DNA from: Talpa occidentalis
Taxonomy: Eukaryota > Chordata > Mammalia > Eulipotyphla > Talpidae
NCBI RefSeq assembly: GCF_014898055.3
Contig: NW_023605305.1
Location: 115,664,734-115,728,733, forward strand
DNA length: 64,000 bases
Direction of reading: 5' to 3'
The notes under the pieces were generated by a model. It had not been told where the DNA came from. It worked only from the letters and a program-made list of their open reading frames with translations, and ran no database searches. Made by a program: the position numbers and the translations under genes. Every line of letters begins with the position of its first letter. The stretch's first letter is position 1. Shown piece by piece: positions 1-11,716 of the stretch.

Positions 1-1216
1 CTCCTGCCTCCAGACACTTGTGCCCTGCCTGCCCCTCCGAGGTAAACAGGCCACTCGGCGCCCCGCCCAGCCAGCTGACTGCTCAGCCGGTCCTCGGCCA
101 AGGGAGCTTCTGGGTTGGGACCCCCTCTGGAGAGCAGGCTGGGGTGCCTGCTGGTATGTGCCCTGACAGGTTCTACTCTATCGGCCTGGAGATCAGTCTG
201 GAGCCTGTCTGACCTGCCCCCCAGGGAGCCGAGCCGGAGGAGAGCCGGGTCAGGCGCTGGACTTGGAAACTGGGCTCCCGTGGTCCCCGGCCGGGACCCC
301 AGCGCACAAAGCCTCCTGTGTGTGCGGCGCTGCTCAGGGGCCGAGCGGGTTCTGTCCCCGGGTGGAGGCCCAGCCCCTGGGAGCAGAGATGCTGGCAGGG
401 AGGCGCCGGAATCTGGGGCCAGGCACGGGCTGGTCCTCTCCCACGTTTGGGAGGGGCCAGAGCCAAGACAGCAGCTGGGCTGGCCGCGAGGAGGCCGTCT
501 GACTGGCCGCTCCGCCGGGCACACGCCCCTGGTCTGCCAGGCCACTGCGCCGGTGCCACCCGCATCTCGCCCCTGCCCTCTGAAAAGAGCTGGCCCCAGG
601 ACCACGGGCCAGGGGGCTGGGGTCATTCAGAGGGGGGAGAAAGGAGTTTTTCTTTTCTGACGTGATCGCCCGACCCCCGCCCAGGTGCCTCTGGCCCGCA
701 AGAGCGCCCACCCACGCCCCCTGAGGCCAGACCTGGACTCCGGAGGTGGAAGCAGGCGGCAGGTAGGCAGCTCTGTGGGGTACCTGGTGGTGGGGCCGAG
801 GGGAGAAGGTGCTGCTGGGGCTGTCATCTCCCACCCCGAGACCTAGAGTACAACACTGCCCCCTCCTCTGCTGTGCCCAGCTGCCAGCTGGCCCGGAGGG
901 CAAGGATGAGTCTCAGCACGGGGTCTCCTGCCCCAGGCTGAGGGTTGGGAGCTGGGGACCAGCCCTGGAGCCCAGGAAGGGTTGGCGCGGTGCTGGCTCT
1001 AGGGGCCCTCGCTCCTGAAGGAGGGGTGAGAGGTGGGAAGGGGCTTCCTCCTATGCCCACCACTCGGGCTCCAGTTCTGGCTGCCAAACCTGCCAAGCAG
1101 GTTGATGCTCTTTCTGCAGGGAGGGGGCAGGCCAGGAAGCCCCCGGCTCCAGGTTCTGGGGGTCGCTAAGAGACCCAGAGGACTGAAGGCCCCTCCTCTG
1201 TTCCACCCTGGGGCAG
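1..1216 (+). other. ANXA9: ANXA9 upstream or 5' noncoding region
   Basis: No coding exon was found here. It is GC-rich sequence 5' of the ANXA9 start codon and probably includes a noncoding first exon and intron. A possible donor (GGCAG then GTAGGC) ends at 762, and a possible acceptor CAG ends at 1216, seven bases before the ATG. Both are inferences. The open frames in this stretch overlap each other on both strands and look like chance GC-rich frames. Confidence 0.5.
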
Positions 1217-1223
1217 TTGCACC

Positions 1224-4200
1224 ATGTCTATGAGCAGCAGCGAGACAGGAGCCTCCCTGACCCAGGAGATCCTCAGCCACTTGGGCCTTGCTGGCAAGGT
1301 AGGGACTGCTGGGTGCGAGGGAGCAGGAACCACCACGGCGACTCAGCTCAGGGGCTGGGTGGGGAGACTGGCTGGGCCTGGGCAGCCTGCAGTGCCCCCT
1401 GCACTCTTACAGACGGCAGCTTGGGGGACCCTGGGCACCCTCAGGACCTTCCTGAGCTTCAGCGTGGACAAGGACGTGCAGCGGCTGCTGAAAGCCATCG
1501 CAGGCCAAGGTGAGCCCCTCTTCCCCCCACCGCCGAAGACCCCCCCCCAGGCCAGATGGAGTCGGCAGGAGCCATGCACAGGCTGGTCTGCGAGGCCCTG
1601 ACCCTGCACTGGCGGGCGTGTCACGCCCATGCCCCAACACCCCAGGGAGTGAGTCTTGTTTCCACTTTACAGATGAGGAAACTGGGGCTCAGAGCAGAGA
1701 CTTGCCCAAAGTTGGGGTCCCAAAAGGCCTTTTGCCACTCCCCCCCCAGGCCACCTTTGCCTAAATTGGGGTCAGATTTGTACGGCATTGTGGTTTTTTT
1801 TTTTTTTTTAAAGATTTACTTATTTATGCATACAAGAGCCAGGGCACAGGCCAGAGGTGCGGGGGGCAGGGGACACCGCTGAGGGAGCAGTGGGGAGACA
1901 GGAGAGGTCCGCTGCGCCATGTGGGCAGCTCCCTGCCTGGGGAGCGAACTCGTGCTGCCGAGGCTGTGGACAGCTTCACAGTTCACGTCTCAGCCCCTTG
2001 TGCCACCAGAGAAGCCCCATCGTGGCTCCTTGTGTCTTCCACGGAGACCCCGCAGGAAGGAGGCCGGCGGAGGCCCTGCTCCCGGTGCCCCCAGTCCTTT
2101 CCTCGATCTGTTCCTGCCTCCTCGGGAGGCTTCCGGTTCTGGGAAGTAAGGGGACCCCAGTGGGTCTCGCCCAGCCACATCCCTGCCCCGCCTCGGTGCA
2201 GGTGTGGACCACATCGCCATCCTGGACGTGCTGACCAACAGGAGCAGAGAGCAAAGGCAGCTCATCTCTAGAAACTTCCAGGAGCGCACCCAGCAGGTCA
2301 GCCCCGACGGCCGCGTGGGGCCGAGGTGGGGGGGTCTGTGGCTTCAGGGCTGAGATGAAGACCAGCCAAACATTCCTCCCCCCACCACGGTGGGGCCCTT
2401 TGCTGTAGGACCTGCTGCCATCGCTGCGGGCTGCGCTCTCCGGCCCCCTGGAGCACCTGGTGGTGGCCCTGCTGCAGCCCGCCGCCCAGTTCGATGCCCA
2501 GGAGCTGCGGAGGAGCTTGAAGGTACCGGGGGGCAGTCTCGCTGGAGTCTGGGGGTCCCTCCACCAGGGGAGGAAGAGAGCTGGCGAATGGCTGGCAGCG
2601 GTCCCCTCCTAGCACCCAGGCCCCGTCGCAGCAGAAGCTGTCAGCCTCCGCTCGCTGCCGCCCGACGGCCGGTCTCAGGGGGGCCTCCCGTTTCTTCCAG
2701 GACTCGGGGTCCGCGGAGGACGTGGCCGTGGAGATCCTGGCCACCCGCAGCCCCCCGCAGCTGCAGGAGTGCCTGGCGGCCTACAGACACGGTGGGGCTC
2801 GCGCTGGGTCTCCAGGGGCCGGGGCTGCCTCTCCAGCCTCCCTCCCCTCGCCGGGGAGCCTGTCCCTGGGGGCTGCCTCCCTCCCCCGCCCCGCGGGAGG
2901 CCGGTCATTAAAGGCGAGGAGCCAGGACTCACCTGCTGAGTCTGGGGCTCCGGGGCAGATTCCAGGATAAGGACAAGCTGGGGACTGTGATCATCCCGGG
3001 AACCCTTCATCTTCCCCGGCCCCCCGCTGGTTCTCCCCAAGTCCCGGGCAGGGGAACCTTGTGCAGCCGGGGGCCAGGGCAGGGCCGGCTGTGAATCACG
3101 GATGTCCCCTCCCAGGGTGTCCCCTCCCAGGCCCCACTAATTGCTAAGGAGCCTTTCTTCATCTTCATGTCTGCACAGCCCCCCTCAAAGTTTCCTTTGA
3201 TGCCCCATCTTTTTTTTTAATTTTTCAAAGATTTATTTATTTATGCATGTAAGAGCTGGGGTGCGGGGGGAGGGGGTGAGAGGACTCCCCAGAGACAGAG
3301 TGGGGAGCAGAACAGGCAGATCCCCTGAAGCACACGGCTGAGGGGAGCAGCGGGGAGGCAGGAGGGCTGCGCCCTGTGGGCAGCTCCGAACTCAGGCCCC
3401 CTGGCAGGCGGCAGCTGAGCCTCTGACCCCTGCCCACCAGCGAGGCCCCTGCTGTCGGGTCTTGCCCTCTCTTGTCCCTTTCTTGCCCTCCCCCCCCCTC
3501 GCCTGGGTTCCTCTCATCTCCTTCCTTTTCTCCCCTTCCTGCTCTTCCCTTCCTCACACCCGACTTCCCACTCACTTTCCCTTCCCTCCAAAGAAGGCCC
3601 AGGCCCGAGTCATTCACCTTATGATAGGGGTTTCCCTATCCCCCCTTAACTGCCTGGCCACCAAATAAGACACCTCCTGCCCCCCGTTTGTCAGTGTCTG
3701 GAGGAGAAGCCACCTCACGGAGCCTGACCCCAGAGGGCCTCACCCCACAGGGCCTCACCCCATGCAGCCTGGGCCCCGCGGCACAGGGGCACGTCAGGGG
3801 CGGTGGTGAGGGAAGGTCTGTCTGCATCCTGGAAACCAGCGGCCATGGAGCGGCTGCGAGCAGGGGACAGTGGGTGCGACGGGGACAAAACGCTGGGAGC
3901 AATCAGGAGCACCCAGCCAGCCCCCGGCCCCACCCCAGATTTCCAGGTGGACGCTGAGGAGGACATCAAATCCGAGACCAGCGGCGCCTTGCGGGACCTG
4001 CTGCTGGCGCTGGCCAAGGTGCGGGGCGTGGGGGGGGGGTTTATTATGATGCAATGAACAGGAGAGTTTGGGGGAGATGGGGGTTCAGTTTGTTGCCTGG
4101 AGATAAAAAGCTGCGCCCCAAAATCCTCCTGGGGGTTTCTCCTCCCAGGGCGGGCGCGAGAGCTTCTCTGGAGTCATCGACTACAACCTGGCAGAACAGG

Positions 4201-6192
4201 ATGTCCAGGTAAGCTGGGCGGAGGCCCGCACAGCACCCCCAACGCCCCCCAGTACCCCCAATGCCCCCCAGCACCCCCACTGGAGCCCACCCCCTTGCCG
4301 AGCCTCTGACTCCTGACCCCGGGGAGTGAACAGGGACTCCCCTTTCTTGGGCCCTTGTGGGTTGGGGGTCCACGGGCCCCACTCCCTGGGGCTACTCAAT
4401 TCCTGAAGTGCCCTGAGTTTTCCAAATGGGGGAGCGGAGCCGTGAGGACAGAGGCCCTCTCAGGCCTTTCCTTTGGTTGATAAATTAAACAACTGAGGTA
4501 GAGGGGATCCCAGAGTCGGGGCCACGGTCCTCGCGGGGAGCAGCCCCAGCAGCGCCCCATTCCCTCCTCAGGCACTGGTGCAGGCCGGGGGAGCCGGCCC
4601 CGAGGGCGCGTGGGTCTCGATCCTGACGCAGCGGAACCAGGAGCACCTCCAGCGCGGTACAGCCCGCGACCCCGGCTCCTGGCTGAGCAAGGGGGTGGGG
4701 CCCTGGCAGGGGGGCCCTCCCCGTCCCCGCAGGTGCCTTACTCGTGTCCCCCCCGCAGTGCTCCGCGGGTACCGGCAGCGCACGGGCCACGAGCTGGAGA
4801 CCAGCGTCCACGGAGGCGCCCAGGCGGCCCTGCTCAGCCTAGGTGGGGCCCTCGGGCCGGGGGGCGCTGCGGGCGGGGGTGGGGGGTCGGGTCCCCATGC
4901 TGCCCCTCTGCTTGCAGCCGCGGCGGTCAGGAACACGGCGCTCTACTTTGCCGAGAAGCTGCACCACGCCCTGCAGGTGAGAGCTTGTCCCCTCCTGGCA
5001 AACAAGACTGGGGTGCAGGCCAGAAGTGTGGGGGGGGTGAGAGGATTCCCCAGAGATAGAATGGGGAACAGAACAGGCAGATTTACTAAAATCCACTGCT
5101 GAGGGAAGCAGCAGGGAGAGAGGAGAGGTCTGCTGCGCCATGTGGGTAGCTCCCTGGCCAGCCGGGGCTCGAACTCATGCAGCAGAGGCTGCGGATAACT
5201 TCATAGTGCCGTGCTGAACCCCTTGTGCCACCAGGGAGGCCCCCTCTCAATTCCTTTCACTAACCGAAGGGCAGGAGGTCTTCCCAGATGCTGAACCCCA
5301 AGGGGCCAACCAGGAGAAACTGCTGTGGAGAGATGGGGAGCAGAGATGAGCCTGGTGGGTCAGGCTCAGAACCAGAAGGCCCAGGACCCTGCTTCCCGCC
5401 AGAGACCCATCAGCACCCATCAACAGCGGTGGGCGGGAGGCACACCCCCCCTTTGGACATCCACCAACTTTGAAGTTAAAAACAGTCTTCCTGGCTTTCA
5501 TGTTGAAGCCGCCACAGGTGGCGAGTCTTCCTGAGCCTATTTTGTTCATCTGCCTTTGGAGCCGCGCACCGCCCCCCGCCCCCCACCCGGCGGCAGGGCC
5601 AGGAAAGCCCAGTGGCAGGAAGGAAGCAGATTCAAGCCCCCACGGACGTGACCTTTCCCGCGGCGCCATCTTCCTGAGTTTGGACAAAGCTGCCTTTTGC
5701 CCCCGGATCATGGAGACATCTCTTTTCCCGAGACCTGCACCCCTTCCGCGAGGGTGCGACTGCTGCCCCTTCCCCATCTGTTTTCCTCCACAGGAAACCG
5801 AGCCCAATTACCAGGTCCTGGCGCGGATCCTTGTCTCTCGGAGTGAGACTGACCTTCTGAGCATCCGTGCCGAGTTCAGAAAGAAATTTGGGAAGTCCCT
5901 CTACTCTTCTCTGCAGGTGAGACCCAGCTGGCTCTGGGGCCGGGGCCGGGTTGGGTCCCTGGTCTCCACCCCCACTCCCTCAGGGGCGCGCTCCTGTCCA
6001 GAGGTCACGGGTCTTGGGCTGCTTTCGCGCAGGACTCCCAGACGCTGCTCTCCGGGCCAGCAGGAGGGAGGGGACGGCGAGGCCCGGCCTGGTGGGCCTG
6101 GTCCTCCTAACACAACTCCCGGCCCGCAGGAGGCCGTGAAAGGGGACTGCCGCTTCCCCCTCCTCGCTCTGTGCAGGGCTGAAGACCTTTGA
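1224..6192 (+). CDS. ANXA9: Annexin A9, 12 coding exons, 341 aa
   Basis: Coding exons: 1224-1298, 1413-1509, 2202-2296, 2409-2522, 2701-2791, 3939-4018, 4149-4208, 4572-4656, 4759-4842, 4918-4976, 5794-5916, 6130-6192. All borders are GT..AG and phases agree. The 341 codons compare with 345 in human ANXA9 as I recall it. Annexins are cytosolic proteins of four about 70-residue helical repeats that bind acidic phospholipid. The repeats are recognisable here (for example DVLTNRSREQRQLI in repeat 1 and RILVSRSETDLLSIRAEF in repeat 4). The type II calcium loop GxGT is changed in every repeat: repeat 1 has GQGV and repeat 2 DSGS, and repeats 3 and 4 lack the glycines. This agrees with the known atypical calcium behaviour of ANXA9. 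Repeat 3 is about four residues shorter than human, just before HGGAQAAL. The gene is on the plus strand and meets MINDY1 tail to tail. Confidence 0.97.
1658..1722 (-). repeat. MIR fragment
   Basis: The segment reads as the MIR core in reverse (ACAGATGAGGAAACTG, GGCTCAGAG, ACTTGCCCAAAG). It lies in ANXA9 intron 2 (between coding exons 2 and 3). It is an old mammalian SINE remnant. Confidence 0.75.
1793..2018 (-). mobile_element. tRNA-derived SINE, subfamily A, copy 1
   Basis: In element orientation, family A starts with a GCCTCCCTGGTGGCGCA head, has a GTTCGAtCCC B-box region, a middle with CTCCTGTCTCC and CTGCTCCCCTCAGCAGTG, and an end TTGTATGCATAAATAAATAAATCTT plus A-rich tail. The usual length is 240-270 bp. 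This copy is reversed in ANXA9 intron 2, about 180 bases before coding exon 3, and its head is diverged. Confidence 0.85.
3210..3448 (-). mobile_element. tRNA-derived SINE, subfamily A, copy 2
   Basis: Reversed copy in ANXA9 intron 5. The T-rich and ATTTATTTATGCAT end is clear. The head is degraded (CCACCAGCGAGGCCCC) and the part next to it is shortened. Confidence 0.85.
4232..4282 (+). repeat. Short tandem repeat, 19-bp unit
   Basis: About 2.7 copies of a C-rich 19-bp unit (AGCACCCCCAACGCCCCCC; next copy AGTACCCCCAATGCCCCCC) follow the donor of the ANXA9 exon ending at 4208. Confidence 0.75.
4999..5243 (-). mobile_element. tRNA-derived SINE, subfamily A, copy 3
   Basis: Reversed copy in ANXA9 intron 10, starting about 20 bases after the exon ending at 4976. 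The A-rich tail and TGCATAAATA end are missing, so the 3' end of the element is truncated; the head is intact. Confidence 0.85.
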
Positions 6193-7018
6193 GACCTCCC
6201 TGTCCCCGCGCCCAGATGACACGCAAGGACGCGGGGTTGTCTTCCGGGCCTCAGGCCAGCCGGGCTTGCCACAGGACGGCCTCCGCGGAGCGAGGCTGGG
6301 ACACGCTCCCTTTAAGCCCATTCCCCTCGTCTCAGTCCTGCCTGCACCTGGGTCCCCGGCTCTGTCCTGGGTGTGGGGTCTGGGGTCTCTTCGATGGTTT
6401 CTGCTCTGTTCATCCTCCCTGGACCCTGGCCAGGACAGCGCACTGATACTTGAATTTTTGGCCAATTTCACTGTCGTTTGTGTTCCCTGACCGTAGCGTG
6501 GGGGGAGCCGGACAGGGCGGGACGGGCCTGGAAGCCGGAGGTCCCTTGGATGTGCACTTGGGTTTTCAGCAGGAGCCCTGTTTGGACTGGGGCTCCTCAG
6601 CGGCATCCCCTCCCCCGCCGCATCTCCCCTCCCCCTCACTGGACTCTCTTCCCCCAAATAATTGAGAGACAAGCACCAGCTTGGGGTCGGAGATGGTCAG
6701 AGGTGGCCGCGGGCCATCTGTATAAACCAGGAATCAGGCAGAGCCTCAGGCGGCCCCCCCACTGCTGGGGAGGTCTCGGGTTAGCAGGGAGCAAGACCCC
6801 TCAGGTCAAAGGGCTCTTTCCCCAGGCGGACCAAGCGAAGCCAGAGAAACCAAAAAACGAAGGGAGGCGTTGGCTCCCCCTGCCGGCTCCGTCAGGAATG
6901 ACAGCAGCACCCACACCTCTCACCTCCCCCACTTTGCATTCCTGTGGGGGAGGGGGGGGTCAAATACTTAACCCGGTTGCTGCAGGCGAAGGCAAACAAC
7001 AGTTCTCAGGAAAGAAGT
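6193..7018 (+). other. ANXA9: ANXA9 3' UTR and gap to MINDY1
   Basis: The sequence after the ANXA9 stop is the 3' UTR and a short intergenic gap. I see no canonical AATAAA on the plus strand. TATAAA at 6721-6726 is a possible variant signal. Nothing else is recognisable. Confidence 0.5.
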
Positions 7019-7024
7019 TTTATT
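7019..7024 (-). terminator. MINDY1: MINDY1 poly(A) signal
   Basis: TTTATT on the plus strand is AATAAA on the minus strand, about 435 bases after the MINDY1 stop codon. It is the first canonical hexamer I see in that direction and would give a 3' UTR of about 0.45 kb. Confidence 0.75.
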
Positions 7025-7458
7025 TCCAAACCCCCAGGAAGGCATTACAAATAATGGGGCTAGAAACCTAAATCAAACCCCCGACCAAAGGGGGGGGGGC
7101 GGGGGCCCACTGGACGGTGGGGCTGATGGCAGTCGGCCAGCGGGCGAAGGCAGGTGGTGCGGTCTAGCGGGGCCAGGCCGCAGCCTGAGCCTGATATTAG
7201 TGTGGCTAGTCCAGGGAAAGGGAGTTGGGAACCTGCGAGCCTCCCCCACCAACCCCAAGCCTGGAGGAAGAGGCCGCAGCAGCACTTGAGGGCGAGGACA
7301 TCCCTGCTCTGACCTTGGCATCTGGTGCCCACTCCATCCCCAGCAGTTCACAAATAAGTTACCCTGCGAGAGAGTCTCGAGAGTCTCAGGGCCGAGCTGG
7401 GGAGCAAGCAAAGTAGCTGCAGCTGCTGTAGAAAGAGGCCGAGGCCGGGGCTGGCCGG

Positions 7459-10400
7459 CTATAGGAGGACACAGTCGGACTCCTGCTTGGGCTTCTGCCG
7501 ACGCTCCCCCGCTGGGCGTCCAGCTGCCGCTCCTCTCCCCTGGAGGGATTTAACAATCGGTCATCCATTAATCCCAGAAGGGCAACCTTGGGGATTCTGG
7601 AGGGAGGGCGCGAGGGGAGAGAGGCCAGACAGGGACAGACAGGAGCAGGACCCCAGGAAGCCCTGGCCAGCCAGCTGCAGGAAGGACAAGTGTCCGAGCA
7701 GGACCGGGGAGGCAGGGGGGGGGGCAGAGCACGGGGTGCAGAAAGGCGGGAGGCGCAGGCCCACCTGGGGGAGGGCGCCCGCGCGGGGGCCAGCTGGCCA
7801 GCGTGCTGCTGCTGGTACTCCTCCTGCTGAAGCTGCTGGGCCAGCTCCAGGTCGCTCAGTCCCGAGGCGCCCTGTGGCTGCTGCTGCAGGGACAAGGCGA
7901 GCAGGTAGTCCTGGGGAGGGAGCCAGAGCTGTAAGGGGGCGGGGGCAGGGGCCACTCTGCCGGGTTTAGGTTCCAAACCAGTTTTTCCTCCTCCTCCATG
8001 TTCTGCTTGTCCTCGAGAGCGAGAGCGGAAAACAGCCCAGTAAGGGTGTTATCAGCAGTGCCAGGAAAGACACGTGAAGTGGGGACGGGCCAAAGGTGAC
8101 GGAGGGCAACAGAGTGAAAGGCTCGGGCCACGGCCTTGAAGCGGAGACATGCAGGCGCTCGCCCGTGGCAAAGGCTCCCCGCATCTCCCCCAGGTCCCAC
8201 ACACCTGGTCGACCTGCCGCTGCTTTTCTGGGGAGCCAGCCGCACCCTCCGCTCCCTGCACCTTGCCCGGGGAGTGACTGAGGTGGAAGTCGGAGTCGCA
8301 GAAGCAGCTGTCTCCGTCCACGTTGTGCAAGCTCTCCCACACCACCTGCTCCTCCTGCAGGAAGCCCTGGTCTGTGACCAGCAGGTACAAGTGACTCTGC
8401 AGAGAACAAGGAGAATCAGGAGAGGCGACCTGGAGGCAGAGACCTGACCCAGCTGTGCCCGGAGGGGCTGGTCAGCGGGCATCCATCTTGGTGGCCGTGG
8501 GCAGAGGGAAGGGCTGCCTGAGCGCGTGGCCAGTGGGTGTGAGCGTGGCAGCGGTGTGGTCAAGCCTGAGAGCCTCCCGGCTGGGGTCCCACATGAGATC
8601 CTGCTTCCCAGGGTCCTCTGGCCTCCCGGGGCCAGGAAGACCAATCCTTTCAGAATCAAAGGCCTCTCCCTCTTCTGCTCAATCCCTAGAGAATTTCAGC
8701 AATTTCCAGTGTTGCAAGGCTGCGTGTTCAAAACTCTCCTTCCTGCTCAGAGGATGTTACTTTCCTGCCACACTATCCCTCAGGCTCACTCAGGCCATTA
8801 AGATGCAGCAGAAACACCCCTCCCCCGCCCCCAGCCTTTCCAAGCAGAAGCACTACTTAAGTGCTCCTCTGTCCCTCTCCCTCCCATATTGGAGACGAGG
8901 CTGACTGGTCAGTGCAGGGCCCACTGAGGAGGGTGTGGGCCAGTCTGCAGTGGACGCCCAGGGAGAGCGAGCGATGCAGCTCTTTGTGGTGAAGCTCAGG
9001 GGCTTGGGGTCATTTGCTACCACAGCTTCACCTACGCTGCCATGACTCAAACACTGAACTGGCACAGAGGCCCAAGGAGCCGTCTGGGCCCCGCCCGCCC
9101 ACCGCCCGCCCACCGCCCACCGCTGAAGCCTCCTGACCTTGTGCTTAGTCATGGTGCTGAAGTGGTTGTTTCGGAAAAAGACACTAAGCTCCCCCTCCTT
9201 GGCGGCCGCTGTCAGCTCACACAGGCCGTGGTAGGTAAGCTGGGCCGCGGTGGTCTCCAGGAACTGCTCGGCGATCAGACCTACAGGCACAAGGTGGGGT
9301 CGCCTGTGAAAGGCCCACTTCTGAAATCCCCTCCCTGAGCCTGGCTGTAGCCACCCGTCCAACAAGCTCCGCTGAGCCGCCACCTTCCCTGCTACCCACT
9401 GAGCACTGGGCGGCCCCTCAAGCTCCTCCTGGGCACGGGGGCGACAAGCCGAGCCCACAAGAAAGTGGGGCAGGTCACCTTCTGTCACGAGGTTGGTGTC
9501 GCTGGAGTGCTTGCAGGTGATGATCTTCTCCACCAGCTGGTTATAACTCAGTTTCCCTACTGCGCCCACCGCCTCAGGGCTCTGCAGGGAGTGGGGCCGG
9601 GTGGCACCCAAAAAAAAAAAAGGGGGAATCTTTTCAGGAAGGAAATGAACCAAGCCAGCAAGAACTGCAACCCTATGACCGAAGGTTCCTGAAATTTCTA
9701 TCTTAAGATCTGATCTGTTTGCCTATGGTTTGCTTGGCTTTGAATTTACCCCAAAAGGTTACATTCGAGGAATTCTGCAGTGAGCTCAGCACCCCCAGCA
9801 CCCACACTGATGTGGGTGCCTTTCTGACATCAGCTTGAGCTACAGAGTGTCCTCTGGGCCTGTCGGCCTCACCTGGGGGTCAACGAGCCAGCCGTGGTAC
9901 AGGGGGATGCCCAGCAGGTCGAAGATGCTGCACTCGGGCGTGTACTCGAAGTCCGAGACGCCCGTGAATCTCACGTTGACATCCAGGCCTGTGGCCAGCT
10001 TGGGCAGCACTGTCATTGCGTCGTCCACGTTCTGGGGTAGAAAGGGAAACACTGGCTTAGCTCTCACCATCTTATATGTTGATTTTATTTCAATAAAGCT
10101 AGGGGAGGGAAAAGAAAATGATACACGCCAGCCTCCCCTCCCCCACTGCACGCCCACCTCCAGAAATAAAAAGTGAGACTTGGTGCTTCTCTGCCCGACT
10201 TCTGCCCTGAGTCCTTCCAGCCCCACTGGCCTCCACCCTTTTGCCATCTTAAGTAAATGAAATTATTTTCTAAGTCAGAAATATGTCCTCCACCTCCTCC
10301 TTAAATCATAGTTTAAGGATCCCTTTGAGAAGCAGCAGAAAGGCTTCTCTTGATAGCCTCGGGGCCCCCCACACCTGTAACCCCCTTATTCACAGACCTT

Positions 10401-11716
10401 GCCTCACCTGCTGAAAATTAAGCTGAAGTCCCTCTGACTTCTCCTGGGGCTTGATGTTCAGGAGGCAGTCCCCTATGATACAGGGCCCCATCAGATTCCC
10501 ACCCACTGTGCTAAAGGCAGATCCTCTTCTGGAAAGTGGGGGGAATGTCAGAACCCCAGCTTTCAGAGCTGGGGTTAATCTAATCCAGACCTTTCATTTC
10601 TCAGAGGAAGAGACAGGCCCACCCAAAGTCACCTGGAAAAGCTCAGGGCAGGACTGGGGTCACACGCAGATCTCCTGGCACCCAGCTTTTGCTTTTAACT
10701 CCCCAGAGAAGCCCGGCAGACCAGCCTCCCTGCTACATCGGAGCCCCCTGGGCGAGTCCCTCCGTGTTCTGGATTTCCGGCTGAGTGGTCAGCTCGACTC
10801 TTCAGGTAGTTCCCCTTCAAGGCCCAGCCACGTACCAAGATGGGCCATGAGCTCCTCTGACGTGATCACCTCCTTCTGGGGGGGCAGCTTCACCTGGGGG
10901 CAGAAGGAGCGACCCAAGGGTTAGCCGTGGGTGTGCCTCCTTCCTCCACAGAATCCTGGGGGAAGCCACAGCAAGTAGGTGGGGAGGGGAGGGTGCAGCG
11001 AGGGTGCCGTGGAGACCCCAGGCTAGCAACAAGTAAGGGAGCGGCTGTGAAACCCGCTTGTCCTCCCGCTGGCCAGAGCAGTGGACACAGGAGGCCAGGC
11101 CGCTGCTTTGTTTTTCTCAACATCTTATCTCATGTGTTCCAGTTGGAGACACAGGGAGAACAACCTGGAACGTTTGGACCGGTTTGAGAAAATCAGGGTG
11201 ACTGAGGAGGTGGGTCGAGGGAGAGTTCTCCCCCCATATAATTGAGCCGCGCCCCCCTCAACTCGCTCTCACCTTCCACTGAAGAAAGAGGATGTTGATG
11301 ATGGCGAGCAGCGGGCAGGGGCCGTTGGCGCTCTGCAGGATGATGGGCGTCCGCTGGCCCTTCCAGGGGATCCACTTGACACAGTAGAAATCTTGCTCGG
11401 GCTGCTGAGCCCTAGGGGACTGGGGGAGCTCCTGGGGCCTGGGGCTCACCCCCAACAGCTCCTCCTCCGGGGCGGCCTCACGGGTGGGCCCGTCCTGGCT
11501 TGTGGGAGCATCCAGTGGCAGGGCCTCGAGACCAACCTGGCTCCCCGCGGGCAGCGAAGCAGGTTCTGCCGGCTCCTGGTCTCTGGCCCCAGCAGCCTCT
11601 CTGGCGTCGGTGTCCTGAGGGGGTTTATCTAGTTCTGACAGAGCCTCGTGGTTTTCAGGGCTCACTAGTCCTGCAGTCCCGGCTTCACCGCCGGCTGGGG
11701 GCTCAGGGTGCTCCAT
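7459..11716 (-). CDS. MINDY1: MINDY1 (FAM63A), K48-chain deubiquitinase, 9 coding exons
   Basis: Minus-strand exons in reading order: 11716-11273, 10893-10836, 10472-10408, 10031-9873, 9581-9479, 9280-9138, 8396-8205, 7910-7765, and a last exon to the stop at 7461-7459. MINDY1 trims Lys48-linked ubiquitin chains from the distal end. Key residues are visible: Q128 and C134 in QSANGPCPLL and H316 in RNNHFSTM; human has Q131, C137 and H319. The ubiquitin-binding MIU segment follows from residue 389 (DYLLALSLQQQ, then ELAQQLQQEEYQQQ). The first 110 residues are low complexity and variable, as in human. The exon ending at 7765 ends in phase 2, but the acceptor aligned with human (exon start 7539) needs phase 0. 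An acceptor five bases further (exon start 7534) restores the conserved end SDCVLL and gives 461 aa, against 469 in human. Using 7539 would change the last residues. No SINE lies within the coding span. Confidence 0.95.
9606..9622 (+). repeat. Poly(A)/poly(G) run
   Basis: Homopolymer CCC A(12) GGGGG in MINDY1 intron 4, just upstream (on the minus strand) of the exon 9581-9479. On the minus strand it gives a pyrimidine tract of C and T close to the acceptor. Confidence 0.6.
10562..10685 (-). repeat. MIR fragment
   Basis: MIR-like in reverse (TTCTCAGAGGAAGAGACAGG, then CCCAAAGTCACC). It lies in MINDY1 intron 2 in the same orientation as the gene. Confidence 0.6.

Noticed and set aside
5470..6192. 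One 240-codon frame covering the end of ANXA9
   Set aside because: It includes the last two exons in frame but also the introns; the exon borders at 5794-5916 and 6130-6192 give the family sequence.
7386..7976. A 196-codon frame continuing through the MINDY1 penultimate exon
   Set aside because: It reads through the 7764-7540 intron; the residues after the exon do not match the family and the GT..AG borders explain the break.
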